From: Streptomyces albicerus | GTDB lineage: Bacteria > Actinomycetota > Actinomycetes > Streptomycetales > Streptomycetaceae | Assembly: GCF_008905045.1 (NCBI RefSeq) | Contig: NZ_VWMY01000045.1 | Span: 51,832 to 99,330 of the forward strand | Direction of reading: 5' to 3' | DNA: 47,499 nucleotides | Shown here: piece after piece, positions 25,106 through 33,260 of the stretch | Position numbering within the stretch: the stretch's first letter is position 1 | How the letters are laid out: each line of letters opens with the position of its first letter | Notes under the pieces: generated by a model | The model's database searches: none | Seen by the model: only the letters and a program-made list of their open reading frames with translations | What the model was told of the DNA's origin: nothing | Made by a program: the position numbers and the translations under genes

Positions 25106-25120
25106 GCATACGAGGTATGC
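25106..25120. promoter_or_regulatory. Palindrome GCATAC-GAG-GTATGC upstream of the amine-oxidase pair
   Basis: Perfect 6-bp arms with a 3-nt centre lie 53 bp before the first start codon of the pair and about 110 bp before treX on the other strand. A TTGACC lies just before it (25098-25103), so a bound dimer would cover the promoter. Confidence 0.45.
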
Positions 25121-25141
25121 CGACCAGTGGGACTCAAGGGA

Positions 25142-25159
25142 CTCCTAGGGCAATAGGAG
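25142..25159 (+). promoter_or_regulatory. Hairpin covering the Shine-Dalgarno of the amine-oxidase N-domain gene
   Basis: CTCCTA (25142-25147) and TAGGAG (25154-25159) can pair across a 6-nt loop; the right arm is part of the AGGAGGAG ribosome-binding site. Pairing would reduce initiation at GTG 25173. The stem is short, so it may be incidental. Confidence 0.35.
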
Positions 25160-25172
25160 GAGTGGGGGGAAT

Positions 25173-25994
25173 GTGCGCAAGATAGTGCACCGCCATTTGG
25201 GCAAGGTGATGGCGGGCGCGGGCATCGCCGTCGCCGGGACCGCCGTGATGGTCGCGGTCACCCTGCCGGGCTCGGCGGGCGCCGACGACTCGGACGGCGG
25301 CCAGGGGGCCGGTCAGACCTCCCAGCAGGCGGGGCAGGACCAGGGCCAGGGGCCGGGGCAGACCGCGGTGCAGCCGGGCGTCGTCGAGCAGGCCCCCGCC
25401 GACGGCGACACGGGCAAGGGGCGCGACCCGCTCACCGACGACGAGGCCAAGCGCGTCGAGCAGCTCGCCCTGGACCGGCAGCTGCTGCGCACCAGCGAGA
25501 ACGTCGAAGGAGACCGGGGTCCGCAGCGGATCACCGTCAACCTCGCCGAGCCCGAGGCGGACGAACTGGACGACCCCGCCGCGCCGCGCCGCGCCGACGT
25601 GTCGTTCTACGACTACAAGGACGACTCGCTCGTCACCAAGACGGTCAACCTCGACACCGGCAAGGTCGAGCAGACGGACACCCAGCAGGGCGTTCAGCCG
25701 CCGCTCAGCCGCGCCGAGACCGTCGAGGCCGCACAGCTCCTGATCGCCGACCCGCTCGGCGCCGGTCTGAAGGCGGACTACAAGGACGCCACCGACAAGG
25801 AACTGACCTCTCCCGACCAGCTGGTGCTCAGCAGCATGGTCTTCCGGGCGACCCCGGGTATGCCGGCCGCCATCGCCGACTGCGGCGAGCACCGCTGCCT
25901 GCGGCTCTTCGTGAAGGTCAAGAACGGGCCCTGGATCGACAGCCGTGACCTGGTGGTCGACCTGAGCGCCCGCAAGGTCACCAAGACCGGCTGA
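25173..25994 (+). CDS. Secreted copper amine oxidase N-domain-like subunit
   Basis: The 273-residue product has an N-terminal basic segment and hydrophobic signal (about 8-35, VMAGAGIAVAGTAVMVAV), a Gln/Gly-rich linker (about 38-85), and a domain (about 85-270) resembling the small alpha/beta N2/N3 domains of copper amine oxidases: RRADVSFYDYKDDSLV, NLDTGKVEQTD, GVQPPLSRAETVEAAQLLIA. The catalytic-domain gene follows after 88 bp. I infer a two-polypeptide enzyme in which this chain supplies the N-domains. The GTG start follows AGGAGGAG. It was not recognised from family membership alone; the assignment leans on context. Confidence 0.65.
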   Translation: MRKIVHRHLGKVMAGAGIAVAGTAVMVAVTLPGSAGADDSDGGQGAGQTSQQAGQDQGQGPGQTAVQPGVVEQAPADGDTGKGRDPLTDDEAKRVEQLALDRQLLRTSENVEGDRGPQRITVNLAEPEADELDDPAAPRRADVSFYDYKDDSLVTKTVNLDTGKVEQTDTQQGVQPPLSRAETVEAAQLLIADPLGAGLKADYKDATDKELTSPDQLVLSSMVFRATPGMPAAIADCGEHRCLRLFVKVKNGPWIDSRDLVVDLSARKVTKTG

Positions 25995-26082
25995 ACGGGT
26001 CTCCGGTCAGCGACCTTCGTTCATCGCCCTGAGTTCGTTCACTTTCCCAACTCACGCTCCTCTGTAAGGGAGTCATTTCTTG

Positions 26083-27399
26083 ATGCGCGTGAACAGAATC
26101 AGCCGCGCCCGCAGGCGGACGATGGTGGGCCTCTCCGTGGCCGCCCTGACCGTCGGTGCCGCGACGGCCGCGGGACCGGCCGTCGCCCAGCCCAAGGCCG
26201 CCCCCGCGGCGGCCGCCGACTGCAGCGCGGCGTACAAGATCGAGCAGAAACTCTCCACCGGCACCACCTGGACGATGTGCTGGCACTACGAGAGCGAGGC
26301 CGGGCTGGTCCTGGAGAACGTCTCGTACCAGCCCAAGGGCGAAGCCCGTCCGATACGCGTCCTGACCAGCGGGAAGCTCGGGCAGATACACGTCCCCTAC
26401 GACGACGGCTCGGTCGAGTACGACGACCTCACGGGCTTCGGCTTCGGGCAGGGCCTGATGAACCTGGCCCCCGGAGAGTGCCCCGGCGGCACCATCAAGA
26501 CCGTCAAGGTCCCGGACGGGGACCCGGCGAACCCGAACGTCAAGGGCCTGTGCACCACGACCCGCGCGCGTGGCCACGCCTACCGCATGCAGGGCGACTC
26601 GGCGAACAAGGTCTGGCAGCAGCAGGGCAAGGACCTGCTCGTCTACACGGTCAACCAGGTCGGCTGGTACGAGTACATGACCGAATGGCGCTTCCAGGAC
26701 GACGGCACGATCAACATGAACGTCGGCGCCACCGGCAGCCTCGCGCCCGAGGACTACGACGCCGGCGACGGCCGTGGCTGGCCGATCGGCAAGGGTGCCA
26801 AGGACTACGCCACGAGCCACAGCCACAACGTCTTCTGGCGGCTCAACTTCGGCCTCGACGGCTCCTCCAAGAACAAGGTCGAGCAGTACGACTCCGTGGT
26901 CAGCCCGCCCGCCCAGGGCGGCGCGGCCCCGCGGAACAAGACCACGCGCACGAACATCACCAAGGAACTCGCCGGCGACGCCAAGAACATGCGCTGGTGG
27001 CGCGTGGTCAGCACGGTGGGCAAGAACAAGGACAATCACGCCCGTTCGTACGAGTTCGTGCCGGGCGCCACCACCAAGTACCCGGGCCGCAGTTACACCA
27101 AGCACGACATCTACTTCACCCAGTACAAGAAGTGCGAGCAGTTCGCCAGCAACAACCTGCGCAACTGCGGTGCCGGAGCCGGCAAGTCCGTCGACAAGTG
27201 GGTCAACGGACAGACCCTCACGCACCCCGTGGCCTGGGTCAACGTGGGCTTCCACCATGTCGCCCGGGACGAGGACCAGCAGCCCATGCCGGTCCACTGG
27301 CAGGGCTTCTCGATCGCCCCGCGGGACGTCACCGCTATGAATCCGCTCACTCCGCCGGAGCTCGCCGACCAGAACGGGCATGTGGAAGCGGGGAGTTGA
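26083..27399 (+). CDS. Copper amine oxidase catalytic-domain protein (N-domains absent)
   Basis: After a signal peptide (about 1-37, ending GPAVAQ) the 438-residue protein matches only the large C-terminal domain of copper amine oxidases, which as complete enzymes are about 630-760 residues. Visible sites are the base region with D114 in YDDLTGFGFG, Y196 in VGWYEY at the topaquinone position, copper ligands H246 and H248 (SHSHNVFW) and the third ligand at H391/H392 (FHHVARDED). Spacings of 82, 50 and about 143 residues resemble those of the Arthrobacter enzyme. The residue before the cofactor Tyr, normally Asn, is Trp. ATG 26083 follows AAGGGAG; TTG 26080 is an alternative. It would oxidise amines to aldehydes outside the cell. 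Confidence 0.8.
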   Translation: MRVNRISRARRRTMVGLSVAALTVGAATAAGPAVAQPKAAPAAAADCSAAYKIEQKLSTGTTWTMCWHYESEAGLVLENVSYQPKGEARPIRVLTSGKLGQIHVPYDDGSVEYDDLTGFGFGQGLMNLAPGECPGGTIKTVKVPDGDPANPNVKGLCTTTRARGHAYRMQGDSANKVWQQQGKDLLVYTVNQVGWYEYMTEWRFQDDGTINMNVGATGSLAPEDYDAGDGRGWPIGKGAKDYATSHSHNVFWRLNFGLDGSSKNKVEQYDSVVSPPAQGGAAPRNKTTRTNITKELAGDAKNMRWWRVVSTVGKNKDNHARSYEFVPGATTKYPGRSYTKHDIYFTQYKKCEQFASNNLRNCGAGAGKSVDKWVNGQTLTHPVAWVNVGFHHVARDEDQQPMPVHWQGFSIAPRDVTAMNPLTPPELADQNGHVEAGS

Positions 27400-27501
27400 G
27401 AAACGACCTGTCCATCCGGCTGCACCGCCTGCCGCTCCCGGAGTACCCTTCCTTGATCGTTGGCTGGGGGAGTGCTCGGGGGAGCGGAAGGCGGTGCGCG
27501 G

Positions 27502-28734
27502 GTGGGGTCCGGAGGGCTGGAGTTGCCCCCTGGTGACGGCGGTCACGAGGGGAGCTCCACGGATGCCCCACCGGGCTCGGTGTCCCTTGCGCGACCGATG
27601 GAGATCGGAGCGGAGCTGGACTGGGGCGCCGACGCCTGGCGCGAGGTGCGTACGCGCGCCCAGCGAGCCGGGCGGGCCTACATCTGGCTGAACTTGGTGG
27701 AACAGCGGCTGCGTGCGGTCGTCGCCGCTGTTCTGCGCCCGATCTACGAGCCCGTCCACGGCGAGGACGACTGGGTGGTCGCCGCCGCGGGACCCGCCGG
27801 TCAGGAGTGGGTGCAGCGTGCCGTCGCGGTACGCGAAGTCAGCCGCCGCAAGGGCTACTTGCTCGACCCCGCCGACGACAACGTCCTGAGCTTCCTCACC
27901 CTGCCCCAGCTGCGCGAGCTGATGGTGCAGCACTGGCCGTGCTTCGAGCCGTACTTCGACGAGCGCCGGGACGTCGAACTCGCCCTGGACGAACTGGAAG
28001 TCACCCGGAACGTCGTCTCGCGCAACCGAGCCCTGTCCGAGGCCGTCCTCGCCCAGGCCGAGCGTGCCTCCGCGAAGCTTCTGGAGATACTCGGCGCGGG
28101 CAGCGACGTACCGTCCGCGCGACGGCTGCCCGTCGACGCCGTGGAGAGCCTGGTCGGCGACCGGTACGCGGACGTGGTGGGCGTGCACTCCGACCGGGTG
28201 CGGCTGCTGCGGCAGTTCCCCGCGGAGGACATCTTCGGCGGCGCGCGCCGCCTCGACGCCATCGGCATCGGTCTGAACCTCCTCGTGCAGAACTTCTCCG
28301 GACGGCGTCTGGTGCGGCTGGCCGAGTCCGGCTGCCGGGTACGGCTGCTGTTCCTGAACCCCGCCTCCAGCGCGGTGAAGCGCCGCGAGCGTGAACTCGG
28401 CATCAAACGGGGCGAGTTGAGCCGCTCCGTCGAGATGAACATCCTGCACATGCGCCGGGTGCGGGCCCGCCTGCGCGATCCCGGCGCCTTCGAGATCCAG
28501 GTCTACGACGAGACGCCCCGCTTCACGGCGTACCTCGTCGACGGGGACGGCTCGGACGGCATAGCGGTCGTGCAGTCGTATCTGCGCCGGACGCGCGGGA
28601 TGGAGGCGCCGGTGCTCGTGCTGCGAGGCGCAGGACGGGTGGTCAAGGCGGACGATGCCGGTGAAGAAGGGCTTTTCGGAACATATCGCGAGGAGTTCGA
28701 GGTGGCTTGGGCCGATTCGCGGCCTGTGTCCTGA
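27502..28734 (+). CDS. SAV2148-type HEPN domain protein
   Basis: This 410-residue protein is very well conserved in Streptomyces as I recall it: MGSGGLELPPGDGG, then MEIGAELDWGADAWREVR, GRAYIWLNLVEQRLRAVVAAV, LPQLRELMVQHWPCFEPYF and DVELALDELEVTRNVVSRNR, which is the HEPN-like helical part. The last third (LAESGCRVRLLFLNPASSA through VQSYLRRTRGMEAPVLVLR) resembles DUF5919/phospholipase D-like effector domains. HEPN proteins often cleave RNA, but I see no clear RxxxxH here, so no activity is claimed. I chose the GTG at 27502 because the conserved N-terminus begins there. Confidence 0.75.
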   Translation: MGSGGLELPPGDGGHEGSSTDAPPGSVSLARPMEIGAELDWGADAWREVRTRAQRAGRAYIWLNLVEQRLRAVVAAVLRPIYEPVHGEDDWVVAAAGPAGQEWVQRAVAVREVSRRKGYLLDPADDNVLSFLTLPQLRELMVQHWPCFEPYFDERRDVELALDELEVTRNVVSRNRALSEAVLAQAERASAKLLEILGAGSDVPSARRLPVDAVESLVGDRYADVVGVHSDRVRLLRQFPAEDIFGGARRLDAIGIGLNLLVQNFSGRRLVRLAESGCRVRLLFLNPASSAVKRRERELGIKRGELSRSVEMNILHMRRVRARLRDPGAFEIQVYDETPRFTAYLVDGDGSDGIAVVQSYLRRTRGMEAPVLVLRGAGRVVKADDAGEEGLFGTYREEFEVAWADSRPVS

Positions 28735-28889
28735 CGACTCATGAGATCGGTCCCGCGACGGGCGCCGCGGCCGGTCGCGTGTCGGCCGTGCGACCGGTCC
28801 TGTGGCCGGTTCTGCGGCCACTAAGCGGAACGCGGTCCTCTGATTGTCAGTGGCCCATGGGATCGTGGAGGTCACTGGGGGAACGCACC

Positions 28890-29630
28890 ATGAAGAAGGG
28901 GGCCGGCATGGGCTGGCACGGGGAGCTGCTGATCGGCTTCGACCTGGAGACGACCGGGACCGATCCGCGCGAGGCGCGCATCGTCACCGGGGCGGTGATC
29001 GAGGTCAGGGGCACAGAGCCGGTCGGACGCCGTGAGTGGCTCGCCGACCCGGGGGTCGAGATCCCGGCGGACGCGGTGGCGGTGCACGGGATCAGCAACG
29101 AACGGGCGGCGGCCGAGGGCAGGCCCGCCGACCAGGTGGCCGAGGCGATCGCCTCGGTCCTCGTCTCGTACTGGCAGACGGGGGTGCCGGTCGTCGCGTA
29201 CAACGCGGCGTTCGACCTGACCCTGCTCTCCGCCGAACTGCGGCGGTACGGACTGCCGTCACTGCGCGAGCGGCTCGGCGGCCTCGACCCCGCGCCGGTC
29301 ATCGACCCGTACACGATCGACCGCTCCGTGGACCGCTACCGCCGCGGCAAGCGGAATCTCGAAGCGGTCTGCGCGGAGTACGGGGTCGCGCTCGACTCCG
29401 CCCACGACGCCTCGGCGGACGCCCTGGCCGCGGCCCGCCTCGCCGTCGCGATAGCCGCCCGCCACCCCAAGGTCGCCGCGCTCGGCCCGGCGGAGCTGCA
29501 CCGCCGCCAGATCGAGTGGTACGCGGAATGGGCAGCCGACTTCCAGAGCTTCCTGCGCCGCAAGGGGGACGCGGCGGCGGTGGTGGACGGGACGTGGCCG
29601 GTGCGGGACCTGACGGACGAGCGGGTCTGA
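28890..29630 (+). CDS. DEDDh 3'-5' exonuclease (DnaQ/epsilon-like)
   Basis: The 246-residue product carries the three exonuclease motifs: ExoI FDLETTGTD, ExoII VVAYNAAFDLTLL and ExoIII SAHDASADALAAARL, the His making it DEDDh. It would remove 3' nucleotides from DNA or RNA and stands alone rather than fused to a polymerase. The ATG at 28890 has a GGGGGA nearby; ATG 28908 (MGWHGELLIGFDLE) is an equally reasonable start, and its AAGGGGG lies between the two. Confidence 0.9.
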   Translation: MKKGAGMGWHGELLIGFDLETTGTDPREARIVTGAVIEVRGTEPVGRREWLADPGVEIPADAVAVHGISNERAAAEGRPADQVAEAIASVLVSYWQTGVPVVAYNAAFDLTLLSAELRRYGLPSLRERLGGLDPAPVIDPYTIDRSVDRYRRGKRNLEAVCAEYGVALDSAHDASADALAAARLAVAIAARHPKVAALGPAELHRRQIEWYAEWAADFQSFLRRKGDAAAVVDGTWPVRDLTDERV

Positions 29631-29639
29631 GCCGGTCGC

Positions 29640-30179
29640 TCACACCGGCGTCGGGGTCGGGCTCGCGATGCGCTCGACCCGGGGTGCGGCGATCCGTGCG
29701 TAGTCGTCCCCCGAGATGACCAGGGAGCGGTCGAGGCGGGCCGCGTTGAAGTAGAGCCTCGGCTGCGCCACGACGTCCGGGTCGGCGACGAGTTCGAGGT
29801 CGGAATCGAAGCTGAACGGGAGCACGGTGCCGGGCACGGCCCGGGCCAGCCGCTCGGCGGTGGCCGCGTCGCTGAAGCCCGCGTAGCGGGCGGCGTACAG
29901 CGTGCGGACGGCGTCGAGGTCCACGCGGCGGTCTCCGGGGACGACCGCGAGGACGTGGCGCGTGGTCTTCCGGTCGACCTTGACCCTCAGGACGATGCAC
30001 TTCGCGGCCTCGGACGTCGGGTGTCCGCGCAGCGCGCTGACCTTTTCGGTGGTGCCTTCGGGCTCGTGGTCGATGAGTCGGTACGGGACGGTGGAGGTGT
30101 CGAGCAGGGTGATCAGACGCTCGTAGGTGTCGTAGTCGCGGTCGGTGGTGTCGCGGTCGGTGGTGTCGTGGTCGGGCAT
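29640..30179 (-). CDS. YbaK/EbsC-type aminoacyl-tRNA deacylase-like protein
   Basis: This 179-residue protein is of the YbaK/ProX editing-domain fold, with LLDTSTVPYRLIDHEPEG, AAKCIVLRVKVD (the conserved Lys) and FSDAATAERLARAVPGTVLPF. Related proteins remove mischarged amino acids such as Cys or Ala from tRNA-Pro. The N-terminus has a short repeat (DTTDRDTTDRD) from a 15-bp DNA repeat. The start has a GAGGA ribosome-binding site, which lies within the end of the upstream EamA gene: the two genes overlap by 67 bases on one strand, so translation is probably coupled. Confidence 0.88.
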   Translation of the reverse strand: MPDHDTTDRDTTDRDYDTYERLITLLDTSTVPYRLIDHEPEGTTEKVSALRGHPTSEAAKCIVLRVKVDRKTTRHVLAVVPGDRRVDLDAVRTLYAARYAGFSDAATAERLARAVPGTVLPFSFDSDLELVADPDVVAQPRLYFNAARLDRSLVISGDDYARIAAPRVERIASPTPTPV

Positions 30180-31174
30180 GCGGGGTCCTCTTCGGTGGTC
30201 TTCGAGTACGTGCCATTCGCGTCCGTGGTGTTCGGATGCGTGGTGTCCGAGTGCTCCGGGTTCGTGAAGTCCGTGGCCCGATGGGCGCGTTCGATGGCCT
30301 GGCCCCAGTACGTGCCGGCGACCAACAGGGCCGCGCCGAGACCGGTGAGCGGGGTGAAGTGGTCGCCGGCGAGGCCGATGCCGACCGCCGCTGCCCAGAT
30401 CGGCTCGGTGCCCAGCAGCAGGCTGGCCCGGCTGGCCGAGGTGCGCTGGACGGCCCAGGTCTGGGCGAGGAAGGCGAACACGCTGCAGAACAGGGCGAGG
30501 TAGAGCAGCTGGGCCCAGCCCGCCGTGCCGATGTGGGCGAGGGCCGGAAGATCGCCGGATGCGGGGACCAGGAACAGTGCCGTGCCGACAAGGGTCTGCA
30601 CGGTGGTCAGCCGCATCGGGCGTATCGCACGGTGTGCGGTGAGCCGTCCGACGAGTGCGACATGGGCCGCCCGTATCAGCGCGGCGGCGAGCATCAGCAG
30701 GTCGCCGAGGCGTGGCGCGTGGAAGCCGTTGCCCGACATGAGGAGGCCGACGGCCAGCAGGCAGACACCGGCGGCCGCGTAGAAGGCCGGCGGGAGGCCG
30801 CCGCGGTGCCCCGTGCGGTCGAGCAGGGGGGTGAGCACGATGGTGAGGCTGATGATCAGTCCGGCGTTGGCTGCGCTCGTGTGGGCGACGCCGTACGTCT
30901 CCACGACCAGGACGGCTGCCTGGGTGACGCCCAGAGGAATGCCGACCCTGATCTCGTCACGGGTCCAGCCGCCGGACTTCCGGTCGGCGGCTACGAGGCC
31001 GAGACAGGCGAGCGCGGACAGCGCATACCGCGCGAACAGCACCACCAGGACGGGCAGGACGGCGGTCGCGGTCTGGGCGGAGAGATAGCTGGAACCCCAG
31101 ACGAGCGCCACCAGGAGAAGTACCGCATCGGTACGGCGGGCAGCAGGCACGCGCCCACCCTGCACTCCCGGCAT
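30113..31174 (-). CDS. EamA/DMT-family transporter
   Basis: This 353-residue protein has about ten transmembrane segments arranged as two EamA repeats; VLLLVALVWGSSYLSAQTAT is the typical first one, and LLGTEPIWAAAVGIGLAGD is in the second. Such proteins export or import small metabolites. The C-terminal 50 or so residues form a Thr/Pro/Asn-rich hydrophilic tail (HPNTTDANGTYSKTTEED) derived from short DNA repeats; its coding sequence overlaps the start of the YbaK gene. I chose the ATG at 31172-31174. It is divergent from a LysR gene, its likely regulator. Confidence 0.87.
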   Translation of the reverse strand: MPGVQGGRVPAARRTDAVLLLVALVWGSSYLSAQTATAVLPVLVVLFARYALSALACLGLVAADRKSGGWTRDEIRVGIPLGVTQAAVLVVETYGVAHTSAANAGLIISLTIVLTPLLDRTGHRGGLPPAFYAAAGVCLLAVGLLMSGNGFHAPRLGDLLMLAAALIRAAHVALVGRLTAHRAIRPMRLTTVQTLVGTALFLVPASGDLPALAHIGTAGWAQLLYLALFCSVFAFLAQTWAVQRTSASRASLLLGTEPIWAAAVGIGLAGDHFTPLTGLGAALLVAGTYWGQAIERAHRATDFTNPEHSDTTHPNTTDANGTYSKTTEEDPACPTTTPPTATPPTATTTPTSV

Positions 31175-31196
31175 CCCTGAAGCCCAGAGCCAACTT

Positions 31197-31213
31197 CTTA
31201 AATGATCCTTTAG
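31197..31213. promoter_or_regulatory. AT-rich imperfect dyad between EamA and LysR genes
   Basis: CTTAAATGATCCTTTAG is a partial palindrome in the 69-bp divergent gap, 31 bp before the LysR start. This is the usual place and base composition for an LTTR site that controls both directions. Confidence 0.45.
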
Positions 31214-31243
31214 TTTCCCTACATCGATCCCTAGGCTGAGGGC

Positions 31244-32146
31244 ATGGACGAACGGCAGCTGCGGATCCTGCGTGAGCTGGGCGAACTGGGCAGCGTCACG
31301 GCGGTCGCCGAGGCGCTGCTGGTGACGCCCTCGGCGATCTCCCAGCAACTGCGGCTGCTGCAGCGCGCGATTCCGGTGCCGCTCACCGAGCGCCAGGGGC
31401 GGCGGCTGGTGCTCACCGACGCCGGGCAGGCCCTGGCCGGCGCGGCGATCGAGGTGGAGACGGCGCTGGAGCGGGCGCGGCACGCGGTCGCCGAGTTCGT
31501 CGACCGGCCGGACGGCGAGGTGTCGGTGGCGGCCTTCCACAGCGCGGGTTCGGCCTTCTTCCCGCTGCTGCTACGGGGGCTCGCGGCGCCCGGCGGACCA
31601 CGGCTGGCCCTCGCCGACGCGGACGTGACACAGGACGACTTCCCGCCGCTGACCCGGGAGTACGACCTCGTGCTCGCCCACCGCCTCGAACACACCCCGG
31701 GATGGCCGCGCACCGTGACCGCCACGACGCTGCTGCGCGAACCGCTCGACGTGGCCATGCCCGTCGACCACCCGCTGGCCGTCAAGCGGCGGCTCACCCC
31801 GCGCGACGTGGCCGACCAGCCCTGGATCACGGCGCACGACGGCTTCCCGGTCGTGGCCACCATCGACGCCATCGCCACGGCCGCGGGCCGTCGGCTCCGG
31901 CTCGCCCACCGCATCAACGAGTTCGCGGTGGTCGCCGAGGCCGTCGCCGCCGGCGGAGGCCTCGCCCTGATGCCCCGCTGGACGATGCGCCCGCATCCCG
32001 CGCTGGTCCTCAAACCGCTCAGCGGCGTCCAGGCCCGGCGGCACATCGACGCGCTGCACCGTCCCGAGCGCACGGCGCGCAAGGCCGTACGTACGGTGCT
32101 CGCCGAACTGCATCGTGCGGCCGGGACGATCCGCGGCCGGGGCTGA
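31244..32146 (+). CDS. LysR-family transcriptional regulator
   Basis: The 300-residue LTTR has its HTH at about residues 15-40 (SVTAVAEALLVTPSAISQQL) and an effector-binding domain at about 90-290. It starts MDERQLRILRELGELG with no leader extension. It is divergent from the EamA transporter with only 69 bp between them, so it most likely controls that gene and itself in response to the exported compound. It is not closely similar to the LysR protein at 5786-6709. Confidence 0.92.
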   Translation: MDERQLRILRELGELGSVTAVAEALLVTPSAISQQLRLLQRAIPVPLTERQGRRLVLTDAGQALAGAAIEVETALERARHAVAEFVDRPDGEVSVAAFHSAGSAFFPLLLRGLAAPGGPRLALADADVTQDDFPPLTREYDLVLAHRLEHTPGWPRTVTATTLLREPLDVAMPVDHPLAVKRRLTPRDVADQPWITAHDGFPVVATIDAIATAAGRRLRLAHRINEFAVVAEAVAAGGGLALMPRWTMRPHPALVLKPLSGVQARRHIDALHRPERTARKAVRTVLAELHRAAGTIRGRG

Positions 32147-32187
32147 CCGACGGCTCCTTCAGAGGTCAGAGACGGCCCCTTCAGAGG

Positions 32188-33039
32188 TCAGAACGGATAC
32201 CAGCGAACCGTTTCGTCACCGTCCCGCAGCGAAGCCACCCGGCGCTCGAACTCCGCCAGTGCCTTCGGATTGCTCGGCGCGTGCTGGGCGACCCAGGCGC
32301 AGCTGGCCGTCTCGCGCGCCCCGCGCAGCACACCGCAGCCGTCCCACTCGCGCACATCCCAGCCGTACGTCTCCGTGAACGCGTCGTACGCCTCGGCGGG
32401 CAGCCCGTACCGGTCTCGGGACAGGGCCATGACCACCAGGTCGTGCTCGCGCAGGTCGGCCGAGAAGGTCTCCAGGTCGACGAGGACCGGTCCGTCGGGG
32501 CCGACATGGACGTTGCGGGGCAGCGCGTCGCCGTGGATCGGGCCCGGCGGCAGATGCGGCGCGAGCGTGGCGGCGCCCGAGGCGAAGCCGTCGCGCCGGT
32601 CCCGCAGGAACGCGGCGTCCGCCGGATCGATCGCGTCGCCCGCGAGCCGCAGCCAGCGCCCGACGCCGCCGAGCAGCTCGCGGCGGGGCAGTGCGAAGGC
32701 GGGGGAGGGCAGGGCGTGCACCAGCCGCAACAGCTCGGCCAGATCACGGGGTTCGGCGGGGCGTACGGGAGTGGGCAGCCGGTGCCACACCGTCACCGGG
32801 TGACCGGACACGAAGCGCGCCTTGGGCTCGGCGGCCCGCACCGCGGGGACGCCCGCCTCGGCGAGCCAGACCGCGATGGCCAGCTCCCGACGCGCCCGGT
32901 CGAGGAGTTCGGCGTCGCGCCCCACCTTGACGACCAGATCACCGGCCGCGAACACGGCGTTCTCGCCCAGCGCGAGCAACTCCGCACCCCGCCCGAGCCC
33001 CGCCTCGGCGAGCACGCCCCGCGCCTGTGCCTCGTCCAT
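32188..33039 (-). CDS. APH-family phosphotransferase
   Basis: This 283-residue protein has the aminoglycoside/choline kinase fold with an intact catalytic loop (PIHGDALPRNVHV, HGDxxxxN) and metal-binding LVDLETFS. The N-lobe has LALGENAVFAAGDLVVKVGR. This contrasts with the degenerate loop of the other APH-fold protein at 12990-13919. The ATG at 33037-33039 follows GGGAGG at 7 nt; longer frames lack family sequence. The substrate (drug, sugar or alcohol) cannot be told. It is divergent from the ABC operon. Confidence 0.85.
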   Translation of the reverse strand: MDEAQARGVLAEAGLGRGAELLALGENAVFAAGDLVVKVGRDAELLDRARRELAIAVWLAEAGVPAVRAAEPKARFVSGHPVTVWHRLPTPVRPAEPRDLAELLRLVHALPSPAFALPRRELLGGVGRWLRLAGDAIDPADAAFLRDRRDGFASGAATLAPHLPPGPIHGDALPRNVHVGPDGPVLVDLETFSADLREHDLVVMALSRDRYGLPAEAYDAFTETYGWDVREWDGCGVLRGARETASCAWVAQHAPSNPKALAEFERRVASLRDGDETVRWYPF

Positions 33040-33260
33040 CACTCGCCTCCCGTGGCTGTCGCGTACAGCGTCACATGAACGCCGAGTGCCCGCATACGGC
33101 GTCGAGAACGCGCCATACGCCGCCCAGTGTCGCATTCGCGCTGGTGGGAGCCCTCACCAGGGCGTGCGCGCTGCCTTGACGCCGTGTCAGTACGTCAGCA
33201 CGATGACGAGGGCCGCCGGGCCGGCCAGACCCGCATGAGCCGCCTAAAGGAGCCGATTCC

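Noticed and set aside
25978..28875. 965-codon minus-strand frame opposite the amine oxidase and HEPN genes
   Set aside because: Shadow frame; both plus-strand genes are well supported by motifs and signal peptide.
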